From a virus: a stretch of 26,463 nt of DNA. Location: the IMG/VR virus record IMGVR_UViG_3300002835_000934, positions 1 through 26,463 of that record, one strand, 5' to 3'. Of this stretch, positions 14,196 to 22,100 are shown piece by piece (positions within the stretch are counted from its first letter, which is position 1; every line of letters begins with the position of its first letter). Under the pieces are notes generated by a model. It saw only the letters and a list, made by a program, of their open reading frames with translations. It was not told the origin of the DNA and did not search any database. The position numbers were made by a program, and so were the translations under genes.

Positions 14196-16034
14196 ATGCC
14201 GACTTACGAAGATGAGCCAGTAAAAAATGTTGAACCTCTAACTGGGTTTGATTTGTCCGATTTACTTTTTTCTTTTTCGCGCCCCATCTCTATGTGCGCC
14301 ATGGAGTTAGGTAAGGTTGAAAATAATAAAATTATTGTGAGTAGCAAACTCAAAAATGTTGCCCTCTTGGAAGAACAAAGTGTAAATTTACAAATGGATA
14401 AAATGAAAGATTTTAAATACTCGATTCGTTTTGATGGCATTATTGTACAAGCAATGGTTTCATCTGATGAAGATAAATATTTAGCAGTAGCCTCGGTTGA
14501 TCAATTAAAAGAATATCTTCCCAAAAATGTTGATCTTGACGTTAACCGTGATTTAATGGGCGTTGCTTTTGACGCTTTTGTTGTTAATCGTGGAAATAAG
14601 AATGGCCATATAATTAGTACAGACGTTGCTTTGGCAATGGTTGAAAATTTTATTAATAAACCATTTAACATCGAACATAATCGTAAAGTTGTAGTTGGTG
14701 TCTGTACTGGTTATGGATTTAGTGAATTTGGTAGTAGTAAGCCATTAACTCTTGAGGAAGTAAAAGCAATGAAAGATCCTTTTAATGTTGTTCTTTCTGG
14801 TTATGTATGGAAAATTGTAAATCCAGAATTTGCTTCAGAGCTTGTTGAGAGTAGCGATCCATCTTCTAATAAATATTTATCAGTTAGTGCTAGTTGGGAA
14901 CTTGGGTTTAATGAATTTAATGTTGCTAAAGGTAATAAGAACTTAGCTGATGCAAGTATTATAGAAAATGAAGAAGATATTATAGAACTTAAAGATCGTT
15001 TAAAAGTTTTTGGTGGTAATGGTCTTAGTGAAGATGGTGAAATAATTCTTTTAAATCTTCAAGGGAGTGTTCTCCCTTTGGGTATTGGTTTTACAAATAC
15101 TCCTGCTGCTGAAGTTAGTGGTGTTGTTATTTCTTATGATAAACCACAAGTAGAAAAAGAATCCAAAGCTTCTATGTATGAAGTTAAAGAAGGTTTTGAA
15201 GGATGTAATGGGTTTGCTGTTTTAGAAGATGGTGAATTATATAAATGCTTTGAAACTAAAAAAGAAGCCGAAGATTATGTAAAAATGGAACAAGAAGATG
15301 ATGAAGAAGAAAATGAATTAGAATCTTCTGAAATTAAAATAAATAAAAAAAGTGTCCAAACCGTAAATAAAAATGTAAAAATTAATATGCAACTAAAAAA
15401 TATTGATGATATTACGGAAGATTCCATGAAAGAAGTTGCTGCTAGTGAAGTTCGTGAATTTATTTCGAACCGCATCGCAGATCTTGCTAAAGAATGGAAA
15501 TTAAAAGTTGAAGAAAAAGAAACTGCACTACAAGCCGCAGAAGATCAAATTTCTGCATTAAAGGTTGACCTCGAATCAATCAAAGCTGATAGTGATAAAG
15601 TAAAAGAAGAATTCAATAAAATTCAAGAAGACCTCAAGGCCAAAGAAATTGAAGCCAATTTTCAACGCAGAATGAGCTTACTTGATGAAGAATTTGATCT
15701 TACTGATGAAGATCGTAGTATTATTGCAGAAGATTTAAACGCCATTGAAAACGATGAACAATTCGAAAAATGGTATAAAAAGTTCTCTACATTCGCCGCA
15801 GCTAAAAAGAAATCAGCAAAAGCTGAATATAAAAAGGAAGAAATGAAAAAAGAAGAAATGAAAGAAGAAAAAGCTTCCGAAATAGCCGCGACAGAAACTA
15901 AAACAGTAGAAGAAGTAATTTCGAGTGCAGAGGTCAAGGAAGAAGTTCTTCCAAATGCTTCCTCTCCTCAAGAAGCAACATTAGTTGAAAAAATTAGTGC
16001 TGCTTTCAATAAAAATAGCGTAAAAATTAAATAA
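14196..16034 (+). CDS. Prohead protease fused to scaffold
   Basis: The 612-residue protein joins two capsid-assembly roles. Residues about 70-310 resemble an assemblin-type (S78/U35-like) prohead protease: FNIEHNRKVVVG supplies the likely catalytic H161 and KYLSVSASWEL the Ser (S229 or S231). A small cysteine-bearing module follows (about 327-365, VKEGFEGCNGFAVLEDGELY), of a type seen in other phage maturation proteases. From 366 on the protein is acidic and then coiled coil (about 405-500), ending in Lys/Glu-rich segments, as expected of an internal scaffold that is degraded after assembly. It precedes the decoration and capsid genes, the normal place for both functions. Cleavage sites cannot be predicted from sequence alone. 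Confidence 0.78.
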   Translation: MPTYEDEPVKNVEPLTGFDLSDLLFSFSRPISMCAMELGKVENNKIIVSSKLKNVALLEEQSVNLQMDKMKDFKYSIRFDGIIVQAMVSSDEDKYLAVASVDQLKEYLPKNVDLDVNRDLMGVAFDAFVVNRGNKNGHIISTDVALAMVENFINKPFNIEHNRKVVVGVCTGYGFSEFGSSKPLTLEEVKAMKDPFNVVLSGYVWKIVNPEFASELVESSDPSSNKYLSVSASWELGFNEFNVAKGNKNLADASIIENEEDIIELKDRLKVFGGNGLSEDGEIILLNLQGSVLPLGIGFTNTPAAEVSGVVISYDKPQVEKESKASMYEVKEGFEGCNGFAVLEDGELYKCFETKKEAEDYVKMEQEDDEEENELESSEIKINKKSVQTVNKNVKINMQLKNIDDITEDSMKEVAASEVREFISNRIADLAKEWKLKVEEKETALQAAEDQISALKVDLESIKADSDKVKEEFNKIQEDLKAKEIEANFQRRMSLLDEEFDLTDEDRSIIAEDLNAIENDEQFEKWYKKFSTFAAAKKKSAKAEYKKEEMKKEEMKEEKASEIAATETKTVEEVISSAEVKEEVLPNASSPQEATLVEKISAAFNKNSVKIK

Positions 16035-16049
16035 TAGAAAAATAAATAT

Positions 16050-16583
16050 ATGGCAAATTTAAAACCGTTTAGAGATTATGATGAGCACGATGTAATCAAC
16101 TTATTTGCTGTCAACTCTTCAAGCCTTAATAAAGGTAGTGTTGTTGTAGCTGATGGCAATGGCGTTGATTTTCGTAATCCTTCAATATTAGATAATCTTT
16201 CACCTTATTCAAATACGTACTCGGCACAATTTAATGTTCCTTGGACGGTTAGCGCAGCACCTTCTGGAGCTAGCGGAAAAATCGTTGGACTTCTTCTTAA
16301 AGATGTTCGTGAAGTTGATGAAAATGGAGAAAGATTAATGCACAATCCACGCAAGGCAGCCGAAATGGATGTTATTATTAGTGGACAAGCATGCCCAATT
16401 CTTACAAAAGGTTTAGTTCTCGTTAGCGGTATCGCTGGAGAACCAAACTTTGGTAGTGGCGCAGCTGTTGCTAATAATGGTGGTGGAAATTATAAAGTAG
16501 TTGAATATTCACAAAAAACAGTAGGTAAGTTCCTCGGTCCAAAAGATAACGAAGGTTTTGCTTTATTGAAAGTTGAATTATAA
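16050..16583 (+). CDS. Capsid decoration/head-stabilising protein
   Basis: The 177-residue protein is beta-rich, with Gly/Ala/Val-rich strands (KGSVVVADGNGVDF, SGQACPILTKGLVLVSGIAG) and a well-ordered C-terminus (KTVGKFLGPKDNEGFALLKV). Small proteins of this kind between a protease-scaffold gene and the major capsid gene commonly bind the capsid surface and stabilise the expanded head. There is no promoter motif in the 15-base gap, so it is co-transcribed from the 14167 site. The function call is from position, size and strand pattern. Confidence 0.68.
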   Translation: MANLKPFRDYDEHDVINLFAVNSSSLNKGSVVVADGNGVDFRNPSILDNLSPYSNTYSAQFNVPWTVSAAPSGASGKIVGLLLKDVREVDENGERLMHNPRKAAEMDVIISGQACPILTKGLVLVSGIAGEPNFGSGAAVANNGGGNYKVVEYSQKTVGKFLGPKDNEGFALLKVEL

Positions 16584-16608
16584 TAAAAAAAGATAGAAAT
16601 TTAAAAAT

Positions 16609-17730
16609 ATGAAAATACAATTCGAAAAAAATCCAGAACAAATTGAGCTTATCAAAGCTCTTGCTTCTGATAATAAAACTGTTGCTATGGAAGCCCAAGA
16701 AGCTTTCGCAGCATTTATAAGTGAAGTTGTACAGCAAGTTCTTTTACAAGCTGGCACAGCATCAATGATTTATCGTGACGTAGAATTTGACGAAGATGAC
16801 TCACCATCGATTCCTCTCGACTTATACTATGGAATGAATGAAGGCACTATTACTGTTTGGTCACAAACAGTTGGTGGTGGTTTACCAACCAATTTCGTAC
16901 AAGGTCTTCAAGAAATGAAGATCAATACGTATCGTCTTGACAGTGCTATTTCTATGGACAAACGTTATGTTCGTAGAGCACGTCTTGATGTTGTTGCTGC
17001 TGGTTTAGAGCGCATGGCCAATGAACTTCTTGTTAAACAAGAACGTAATGCATGGGCTGTAGTTCTTAAATTGCTTGCTGATGCCACAACACAAGGTAAA
17101 AAACACGTATTTAAAACAGGAACAGCTGGTACGTTCCAATTGGACGATATGAACAATCTCTGGACTTTAGTCCGCAGATTAAACGCTGCTTACACAACTG
17201 GTACCCCACAAGCTCTTCAAAGCCGTGGATTAACAGATTTATTTGTAAGTCCTGAAATCAAAGCTCAAATTCGCGCATTTGCTTATCAGCCAATGAACAC
17301 AAGAAGTGGTGGCGGAACAAGTGCTGGTAACGTTGCTCTTCCTGATAGCGTTCGTGAAGAAATCTACCGCTCGGCAGGAACGAGCGAAATCTTTGGTGTA
17401 ACAATTCATGAATTGTTAGAACTCGGAAAAAGTCGTAAATATAACGACTTATTCCAAAGTTTAGCCGGAGTAACATCATATACTCAATTTGATGGTTCTT
17501 CTTCGCCTGGATCTTTCACAAGTTCCTCGCAAGAATTATTGATTGGTGTTGATGCAAGCCGCAATGCGTTCTTACGCCCAGTAGCTATCCAAAGCGAAAG
17601 TCGTGGTCAAGTTCAGGTTCTTCCTGATGATCAATTCTTAGCCCGTAGTCAAAAAGTCGGCTTCTATAGTTTTGTAGAAGAAGGCCGCGTGGCTGTTGAT
17701 GCTCGTGCAGCTGTTGGTTTAATTGTCTAA
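16609..17730 (+). CDS. Major capsid protein (HK97 fold)
   Basis: The 373-residue protein is the head shell subunit. Layout fits an HK97-type capsid protein: an N-terminal helical arm, an E-loop-like Gly-rich segment (WSQTVGGGLPTNFVQGL, about 84-101), a long spine helix with many charged residues (about 115-150), a P-domain region with LFVSPEIKAQIRAFAYQP, and a C-terminal A-domain ending RVAVDARAAVGLIV. Codon choice is richer in C-ending and CGT codons than in neighbouring genes, as expected for the most highly expressed virion protein, and a strong terminator follows. No Shine-Dalgarno sequence precedes the ATG (AAATTTAAAAAT). Any proteolytic maturation site at the N-terminus is not evident. 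Confidence 0.85.
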   Translation: MKIQFEKNPEQIELIKALASDNKTVAMEAQEAFAAFISEVVQQVLLQAGTASMIYRDVEFDEDDSPSIPLDLYYGMNEGTITVWSQTVGGGLPTNFVQGLQEMKINTYRLDSAISMDKRYVRRARLDVVAAGLERMANELLVKQERNAWAVVLKLLADATTQGKKHVFKTGTAGTFQLDDMNNLWTLVRRLNAAYTTGTPQALQSRGLTDLFVSPEIKAQIRAFAYQPMNTRSGGGTSAGNVALPDSVREEIYRSAGTSEIFGVTIHELLELGKSRKYNDLFQSLAGVTSYTQFDGSSSPGSFTSSSQELLIGVDASRNAFLRPVAIQSESRGQVQVLPDDQFLARSQKVGFYSFVEEGRVAVDARAAVGLIV

Positions 17731-17753
17731 TTAAATTAAATAGTTTAAAAATT

Positions 17754-17785
17754 AAACCGCCCCTTAATTGGGGCGGTTTTTTTTT
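17754..17785 (+). terminator. Strong intrinsic terminator after major capsid gene
   Basis: A perfect 10-bp stem, AAACCGCCCC (17754-17763) and GGGGCGGTTT (17770-17779), encloses the loop TTAATT and runs into nine T residues (17777-17785). It ends the head transcript 24 bases after the capsid stop codon. Such a GC-rich stem is rare in this AT-rich sequence. Confidence 0.95.
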
Positions 17786-17817
17786 AGATTTTTTATAAAA
17801 TAAAAAATATCATTATT

Positions 17818-18189
17818 ATGAATAATGCTAAAAAGCGTGGGCGTAAACCAAAAATCATGCAAGTCCATGGTAAAGATGAAAATTCTCTTCCTAGTAATAT
17901 TTCGTCATCTTTAGATGAAATTTTAGGTGAAAAATTATCAATTTATACGGCTAAAAGTACAGATGAATATCGTGGACAATTAGCAGAAATGAATATGACT
18001 GATTTACAAGCCCATGCTTATAAGATTGGTTTAATTCCGACACAAGACCGAAAAGTTCTATCTGATAGGCTTGTCAATGAATTTATTAAATGGAATTCTA
18101 GATTTCAGTCACCAGATTCTAACGTTAATATTCAATCTATTACAGAATTAGATAATAAAGCACAAAAGATCTTAAGAGAAGGGGCTTAA
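17818..18189 (+). CDS. Small basic protein with AT-hook-like and SAP/Rho-N-like segments
   Basis: The 123-residue protein starts with a basic KKRGRKPK stretch (residues 5-12) that resembles an AT-hook, although the canonical RGRP core is interrupted by Lys. Residues about 57-92 (LAEMNMTDLQAHAYKIGL onward to SDRLVNEF) look like a SAP/Rho-N-type helix-extended-loop-helix, a small nucleic-acid-binding fold. It is placed just after the capsid terminator and before the connector genes, where phages often encode small head-completion proteins. A role touching DNA at the head vertex is possible, but not shown. The leader from the terminator to the ATG has no clear TTAGTGTAA, so expression may depend on read-through or an unseen promoter. 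Confidence 0.55.
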   Translation: MNNAKKRGRKPKIMQVHGKDENSLPSNISSSLDEILGEKLSIYTAKSTDEYRGQLAEMNMTDLQAHAYKIGLIPTQDRKVLSDRLVNEFIKWNSRFQSPDSNVNIQSITELDNKAQKILREGA

Positions 18190-18201
18190 TTTTTGTGTAA
18201 A
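18190..18201 (+). promoter_or_regulatory. Putative late promoter motif before connector genes
   Basis: TTTTTGTGTAAA matches the motif except for TTA to TTT. Its GTGTAA ends 8 bases before the GTG start at 18209 (spacer ATTATCAT), the same geometry as at 6905. Confidence 0.4.
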
Positions 18202-18208
18202 TTATCAT

Positions 18209-18745
18209 GTGAGTACTGAAATACAAAATTTAGAAGAATTTTTTAATAATGTATATTTAGATATCGGTGAGCCAAGTGATTATTCTGTATCTAGAGTATC
18301 CGCTTGGTTTTTAGATATTTCAAATTTAGGTAAATTAAATAATTTAATTGGCACATGTTTTGAAATTAAAGAACTTCAAGATAACCATTGTAACGTTACT
18401 GGGTATGAAATTTACCCATATTTTAAATCTGATCAATTAGCTATATATAAAATGCTATTTGATTATGAATATTTCAAAGGCGAGGCTAGAAATGTGGCAA
18501 AAAGCTCAGCTACGAAAGGTAGTGATTGGACAGATTTAAGAGAAGGTGATAGTAGTATTAAAAAAATTAATAAGAATGAAATTTCAAAGAATTTAAGAAC
18601 TATGTCTAGGGACGCAAAAGAAGACTTAGATAAAGCTGTTAAAATGTATCTTAAATATAATGCCATTCCAGATCAAATTGCTGGGGACGATACGGAGGGG
18701 GTCACCCATTATATAATTCAAGACTACCAAAGAACATTAAATTAA
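18209..18745 (+). CDS. Putative head-tail adaptor protein
   Basis: The 178-residue product starts at GTG: an ATG overlapping it at 18207 leads at once into TGA, and the next in-frame ATG is about 80 residues on. The N-terminal half is helical with acidic-aromatic segments (LEEFFNNVYLDIGEPSDY), and the C-terminal half is basic and helical (TMSRDAKEDLDKAVKMYLKY). Helical proteins of this length as the first gene after the capsid region usually form the adaptor ring on the portal. No specific family motif is recognised, so the call is positional. It has a promoter-like GTGTAA close upstream and no Shine-Dalgarno sequence. Confidence 0.5.
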   Translation: MSTEIQNLEEFFNNVYLDIGEPSDYSVSRVSAWFLDISNLGKLNNLIGTCFEIKELQDNHCNVTGYEIYPYFKSDQLAIYKMLFDYEYFKGEARNVAKSSATKGSDWTDLREGDSSIKKINKNEISKNLRTMSRDAKEDLDKAVKMYLKYNAIPDQIAGDDTEGVTHYIIQDYQRTLN

Positions 18746-18746
18746 T

Positions 18747-19178
18747 ATGGCAAGTTTAGTTTCAAATTCTGAAAAATTATTATTAAGTAGTGAATTTAAT
18801 GACCTTCACGATACTTTTTCTAGACTAGTAACTGTTTATAAAACGCCCGAAAGAGTTGTTATCTCTACTGACAACAATTATAATTTTTTATATAATGATC
18901 AGGAATCTATCGAAGTAACATACGTTCCAATTAGTGGACAGTTTGATTGTCGTATTGAGTGGCAAGACCCTTCCAAAATGATGGGTTGGGGGGAAATTCG
19001 TGAAGAAATTCGCGGAAACCTATGTCGCGTAAAAGCTAAAAAAGACTTTGTAGATTTTATTAGCGATGCAGAGAAAATTGAAATCGATGGTCGCCCAGTA
19101 CAATCTATGGGCACAAATCGTCCACATGGACTTTTTAATATAGATTTTTATACCCTATTTTTTAAGGAGAGCGAGTAA
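18747..19178 (+). CDS. Putative head-tail connector (stopper-like)
   Basis: The 143-residue protein has an N-terminal helix followed by a beta-rich domain (RVVISTDNNYNFLYN, IEVTYVPISGQFDCRIEW, FDVDFYT-like C-terminal strands ending IDFYTLFFKESE). A conserved-looking EEIRGNLCRVKAKKDF segment sits in the middle. Small beta-barrel proteins in this place commonly close the portal channel (stopper) or join head and tail. It starts one base after the adaptor stop and its stop codon ends on the A of the next ATG, so the neck genes are translated as a coupled set. Confidence 0.5.
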   Translation: MASLVSNSEKLLLSSEFNDLHDTFSRLVTVYKTPERVVISTDNNYNFLYNDQESIEVTYVPISGQFDCRIEWQDPSKMMGWGEIREEIRGNLCRVKAKKDFVDFISDAEKIEIDGRPVQSMGTNRPHGLFNIDFYTLFFKESE

Positions 19179-19756
19179 TGGCCGGACAAATTAATAAAAG
19201 ATTAATTCAAAAAGAAATTTTTAATAATCGAAATGTAAAAAAAATAGTTAGAGACCTTGTGCAACAAGAAGTTGAAAAAGAAAAAGCGTTATTTCGTGCA
19301 GAATTTGAATCTCACCCCGTAACTCAAGAATTAGAAGATGGAGAAAATGCATCTAATATTTCTAATACTCTTGGTGGCTATGGTAATTTGTTTTCTTTTT
19401 TGGGTTTTAGTAGGGGTACAAATCCTACAACACCCGTAAAAATTTTAATTCAAAAAATTTTATTAGATCGTAATGTCCAGGTAAGTAAAAATGGTTTTAA
19501 AATAAAAGTTAATATCCCATCTAAAGATGAATTTGGTGCTGTAACACCTTTACCATGGGAAGGTGGGCGTAGTTGGTTACTAGATGTCGAGCGTGGAATT
19601 TCTGGACTTGGTGCATTTTTATATGGACGTTTTACAAGTTCTCGTTCTGGTAGTGGTATTCAAAGTAAATATAATTATTCGAACCGCGTGTTTAGAAATG
19701 TAAAATATTTTAGTCAAATGTATAATAAATTTATTAAAAGATTGGGGGTTAAATGA
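19178..19756 (+). CDS. Putative neck/tail completion protein
   Basis: The 192-residue protein starts with a basic helical region (INKRLIQKEIFNNRNVKKIV), followed by a Gly-rich segment with NLFSFLGFSRGTNP (about residues 70-84), a strand-rich middle (NGFKIKVNIPSKDEF) and a basic C-terminus with PWEGGRSWLLDVERGISGLG. This mix resembles phage neck or tail completion proteins that sit between connector and tail terminator genes. It is one of few genes here with a good Shine-Dalgarno sequence (AAGGAG, 19164-19169), fitting internal re-initiation in an operon. It overlaps the next gene by four bases. Confidence 0.5.
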   Translation: MAGQINKRLIQKEIFNNRNVKKIVRDLVQQEVEKEKALFRAEFESHPVTQELEDGENASNISNTLGGYGNLFSFLGFSRGTNPTTPVKILIQKILLDRNVQVSKNGFKIKVNIPSKDEFGAVTPLPWEGGRSWLLDVERGISGLGAFLYGRFTSSRSGSGIQSKYNYSNRVFRNVKYFSQMYNKFIKRLGVK

Positions 19757-20601
19757 AAGCTACATATATCAATAATTTAATGTCTAGTTTTTATTTATGG
19801 CTAGATCATGAAATTTTACATAAGGGAGAAGCTTTTATAAATTATAGTGGGAAACTTTATAACTCACCAGATCCAAATTTTCCAACGAACTCTGTTTATA
19901 GCGCGCCATTTCGTCAATGGGTTTATGATAGTAGTATACAAAATTCAAATATTCCTTCTGGTATTTTTCTTAATGGAAATTACATTGCGCGTGGTACAAG
20001 TGGATTAAATATTGATTTTAATAAAGGTAGGGCAATTTTAAATAATAATACAAATTCTAATAATGTTACGGTAAATTATAGTTTTAAAGAATATAATATT
20101 TATTATACAGATGAACGTGAGGAAAAATTGTTATTTGAAAAAGCATATAACGTAACACCTAAAATAACCCAAATTACTGGAGGGCTAACTTATTTAGATA
20201 CTCCTTACCCATGTGTTTTTATAAAACATCGCATGGGCGAAAATATACCTTTTGCTTTTGGCGGGGAAGATACCACTCAAACAATAATTAGATGTATTAT
20301 ATTGGCTTCAAATAGTTTTTCATTAGATGGATTAATTTCTATATTAAATGATAGCGCTCGAAAGGTATTTCCAATATTAAATGCGCAAGATTTTCCATTT
20401 AATTATCTTGGAGATTTTAAAACGGGAAATAGTTTTAATTATAATGATTTATGTAAAAATCAGCCAGATTATAATTTAGTAAATATTAATAAAGTAACTG
20501 TCTCAAAATTAGATGAAATTGATAATTCTAAAATTAATAAAAAATGCGTGGCAGCTATCGTTGATTTTGAGTTAGAAAGCATAAGACAACCCAGAAACTA
20601 A
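19753..20601 (+). CDS. Putative tail terminator/completion protein
   Basis: The 282-residue protein is Asn- and Tyr-rich. The N-terminal helix (NLMSSFYLWLDHEILHKG) is followed by strands and a long middle region with PYPCVFIKHRMGENIPFAFG. The C-terminal part (RCIILASNSFSLDGLISILN onward) mixes strands and a helix as in proteins that cap the tail tube. It is the last gene before the tail tube, the usual position of the tail terminator, though it is larger than most. A GGGGG stretch lies upstream of the ATG and may act as ribosome contact. No catalytic motif is visible. Confidence 0.45.
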   Translation: MKATYINNLMSSFYLWLDHEILHKGEAFINYSGKLYNSPDPNFPTNSVYSAPFRQWVYDSSIQNSNIPSGIFLNGNYIARGTSGLNIDFNKGRAILNNNTNSNNVTVNYSFKEYNIYYTDEREEKLLFEKAYNVTPKITQITGGLTYLDTPYPCVFIKHRMGENIPFAFGGEDTTQTIIRCIILASNSFSLDGLISILNDSARKVFPILNAQDFPFNYLGDFKTGNSFNYNDLCKNQPDYNLVNINKVTVSKLDEIDNSKINKKCVAAIVDFELESIRQPRN

Positions 20602-20626
20602 AAGAATTTTAGGTGTCTGGAATAGA

Positions 20627-20646
20627 TTAATGATGTAATTATACTT
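20627..20646 (+). promoter_or_regulatory. Weak promoter candidate before tail tube gene
   Basis: ATGTAA (20633-20638) ends 8 bases before the tail tube ATG (spacer TTATACTT), matching the geometry at 6905 and 18209, but the upstream half of the motif is degenerate. A second partial match, TTTTAGGTGTCT, begins near 20608. A highly expressed gene would be expected to have its own promoter here. Confidence 0.3.
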
Positions 20647-21774
20647 ATGCCAAGAAATAGAACAATTTATAACGTGTTGGCTCTCTATGCTAGCCAAGTA
20701 CCAGCAAGTGGAATGCAAACTGGAATTAATACTGTTAGACAGTTAGGCCGTGTCCAATCTTTTGATGAAGATTTTAGTAGAAATTTCACAGATGTAAACC
20801 AATTTGGTAACTTAGCCTCTATTGACCGTATTGAAACAGAGGCGCCCACTGTAAATGCAAGCATGTCTTACTATTTAACAGACGGTCTTAACGAAAGACT
20901 TCTTGGTTTAACTGCCGCAACGACCGGCTCTGCATCAAATTCTTCTTGTATTTCTGGGCTATTAACTAAAACCACAGATGAAAAAAATTACTATTTATTA
21001 ATTGCTGACGAAGGTAACGATGCCGCCGGATATACAAACGCAAGAAGTGGTGTTATTGCTGTTGGTAATGCTTATATTACATCATATAGTGTTAATGCTG
21101 CAATTGGTGATATCCCAACTGCGACCGTAGATTTGGAAGCTTTGAATGTTCGTATTTATTCAAATCTTGGAGATGCAAGCGCAACACTTCGTGGTACTCC
21201 TTCTCCAGCAGTAGATCCAATTAATGGTCAGCTTTTAACGGGTTCCCGTTTCAGATTGCCACAAGCTTCTGCTGTTACTGGAGTCAATATTCCAACCGCA
21301 TTACTTCCTGGTGACATTACTTTTACTCCTACTGGTATCTTAGGTTTTGATAATACTGACCTTAAAGTTCAAGATTTTACTTTAACAGTTGACTTAGCAA
21401 GAACACCATTACAAAGAATGGGTTCTCGCTTCGCCTTCTCTCGTGAAATCGATTTCCCAGTTACGGCTACATTAGAAATGAATGCTGAAGTTGGTGATAT
21501 CCAAGGAACTGGAGATTTATCTAGTTTACTTTGCGATCAAAACTTGAACAACTTCACTATTACAATGAGAAGACAAGCTTGTGGTGGTACTGGAACAGCA
21601 GCCTTGACATATGAATTTAAAGGCGCTAAACTAACATCGCAAAGCTTTAGCTCTGCAATCGGTGACAATGCCACAATGAGTGCTACATTTGAAGTTCAAG
21701 TTGGTAGTGCCCAGCAAACTGATCGTGGTATCTTTATTTCTGGATCTTATGATCCATTCACGGTTGTTGTATAA
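20647..21774 (+). CDS. Major tail tube protein
   Basis: The 375-residue protein should polymerise into the tail tube. It shows the alternating strand pattern of tube proteins, with an N-terminal FTDVNQFGNLASIDRIETEA (about residues 48-67) and ASMSYYLTDGLNERLLGL that are typical of large tube proteins, a central domain with LEALNVRIYSNLG, and a C-terminal duplicated-looking strand set (DFTLTVDLARTPLQRMG, VTATLEMNAEVGDIQG). Position between the neck genes and the tape measure, codon usage like the capsid gene, and a following strong terminator all support this. No sheath gene adjoins it, which favours a siphovirus-type tail. Confidence 0.78.
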   Translation: MPRNRTIYNVLALYASQVPASGMQTGINTVRQLGRVQSFDEDFSRNFTDVNQFGNLASIDRIETEAPTVNASMSYYLTDGLNERLLGLTAATTGSASNSSCISGLLTKTTDEKNYYLLIADEGNDAAGYTNARSGVIAVGNAYITSYSVNAAIGDIPTATVDLEALNVRIYSNLGDASATLRGTPSPAVDPINGQLLTGSRFRLPQASAVTGVNIPTALLPGDITFTPTGILGFDNTDLKVQDFTLTVDLARTPLQRMGSRFAFSREIDFPVTATLEMNAEVGDIQGTGDLSSLLCDQNLNNFTITMRRQACGGTGTAALTYEFKGAKLTSQSFSSAIGDNATMSATFEVQVGSAQQTDRGIFISGSYDPFTVVV

Positions 21775-21794
21775 TTAAATATTAAATTATAATT

Positions 21795-21825
21795 AAATGG
21801 GCACCAAAAGGTGCCCATTTTTTTT
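21795..21825 (+). terminator. Strong intrinsic terminator after tail tube gene
   Basis: An 11-bp perfect stem, AAATGGGCACC (21795-21805) with GGTGCCCATTT (21810-21820), closes an AAAA loop and is followed by a T run to 21825. It lies 21 bases after the tail tube stop codon. A promoter-like GTGTAA begins 5 bases after the T run. Confidence 0.95.
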
Positions 21826-21837
21826 ATAAAGTGTAAA
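21825..21837 (+). promoter_or_regulatory. Putative promoter motif before tail assembly genes
   Basis: TATAAAGTGTAAA keeps AGTGTAA of the consensus and lies immediately after the tube terminator, so it could restart transcription for the lower-level assembly genes. The ATG at 21867 is 30 bases on, with AAAGG-type sequences between. Confidence 0.4.
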
Positions 21838-21866
21838 ACTTTATAAGGCAAAGGTATTTTAAAGGT

Positions 21867-22091
21867 ATGGATATTGATATTAATAATTTTATAAAAGGTA
21901 TTATTTCTCGTGATATCAAAAAACTATATTTAAGTTTTTTATATATTCTTGAAGATTTGCGAGATCAACAAAAAATTTCTTATGATGAATACCAACGTTT
22001 AAGAAAGCGTGTTTTAGATACTGGCAATGATTCCTATAGAAATATAGAAGAACAGTTAAATAATTTTGATTTAGTATTAAATAAAAAATAA
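21867..22091 (+). CDS. Unknown small helical protein
   Basis: The 74-residue protein appears fully helical: FIKGIISRDIKKLYLSFLYI and ILEDLRDQQKISYDEYQRLR suggest two or three amphipathic helices. It has no cysteine, signal or catalytic motif. It is the first gene after the tube terminator and is followed 9 bases on by the next tail assembly gene. Small helical proteins between tube and tape measure genes may be assembly factors, but I do not recognise this one. An AAAGG sequence is too close to the ATG to be a standard ribosome site. Confidence 0.6.
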   Translation: MDIDINNFIKGIISRDIKKLYLSFLYILEDLRDQQKISYDEYQRLRKRVLDTGNDSYRNIEEQLNNFDLVLNKK

Positions 22092-22100
22092 CATAATTAT

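Noticed and set aside
15061-15078. Hairpin AAGGGAG-TGTT-CTCCCTT
   Set aside because: It lies within the protease part of the fusion gene, has no T run after it, and encodes an ordinary strand (GSVLPLG); likely chance.
15662-15937. Minus-strand open frames such as this one, 3287-3709 and 14204-14440
   Set aside because: They lie wholly inside well-supported + strand genes and have Ser/Phe/Leu/Ile-rich composition expected from reverse reading of Lys/Glu-rich or AT-rich coding DNA.
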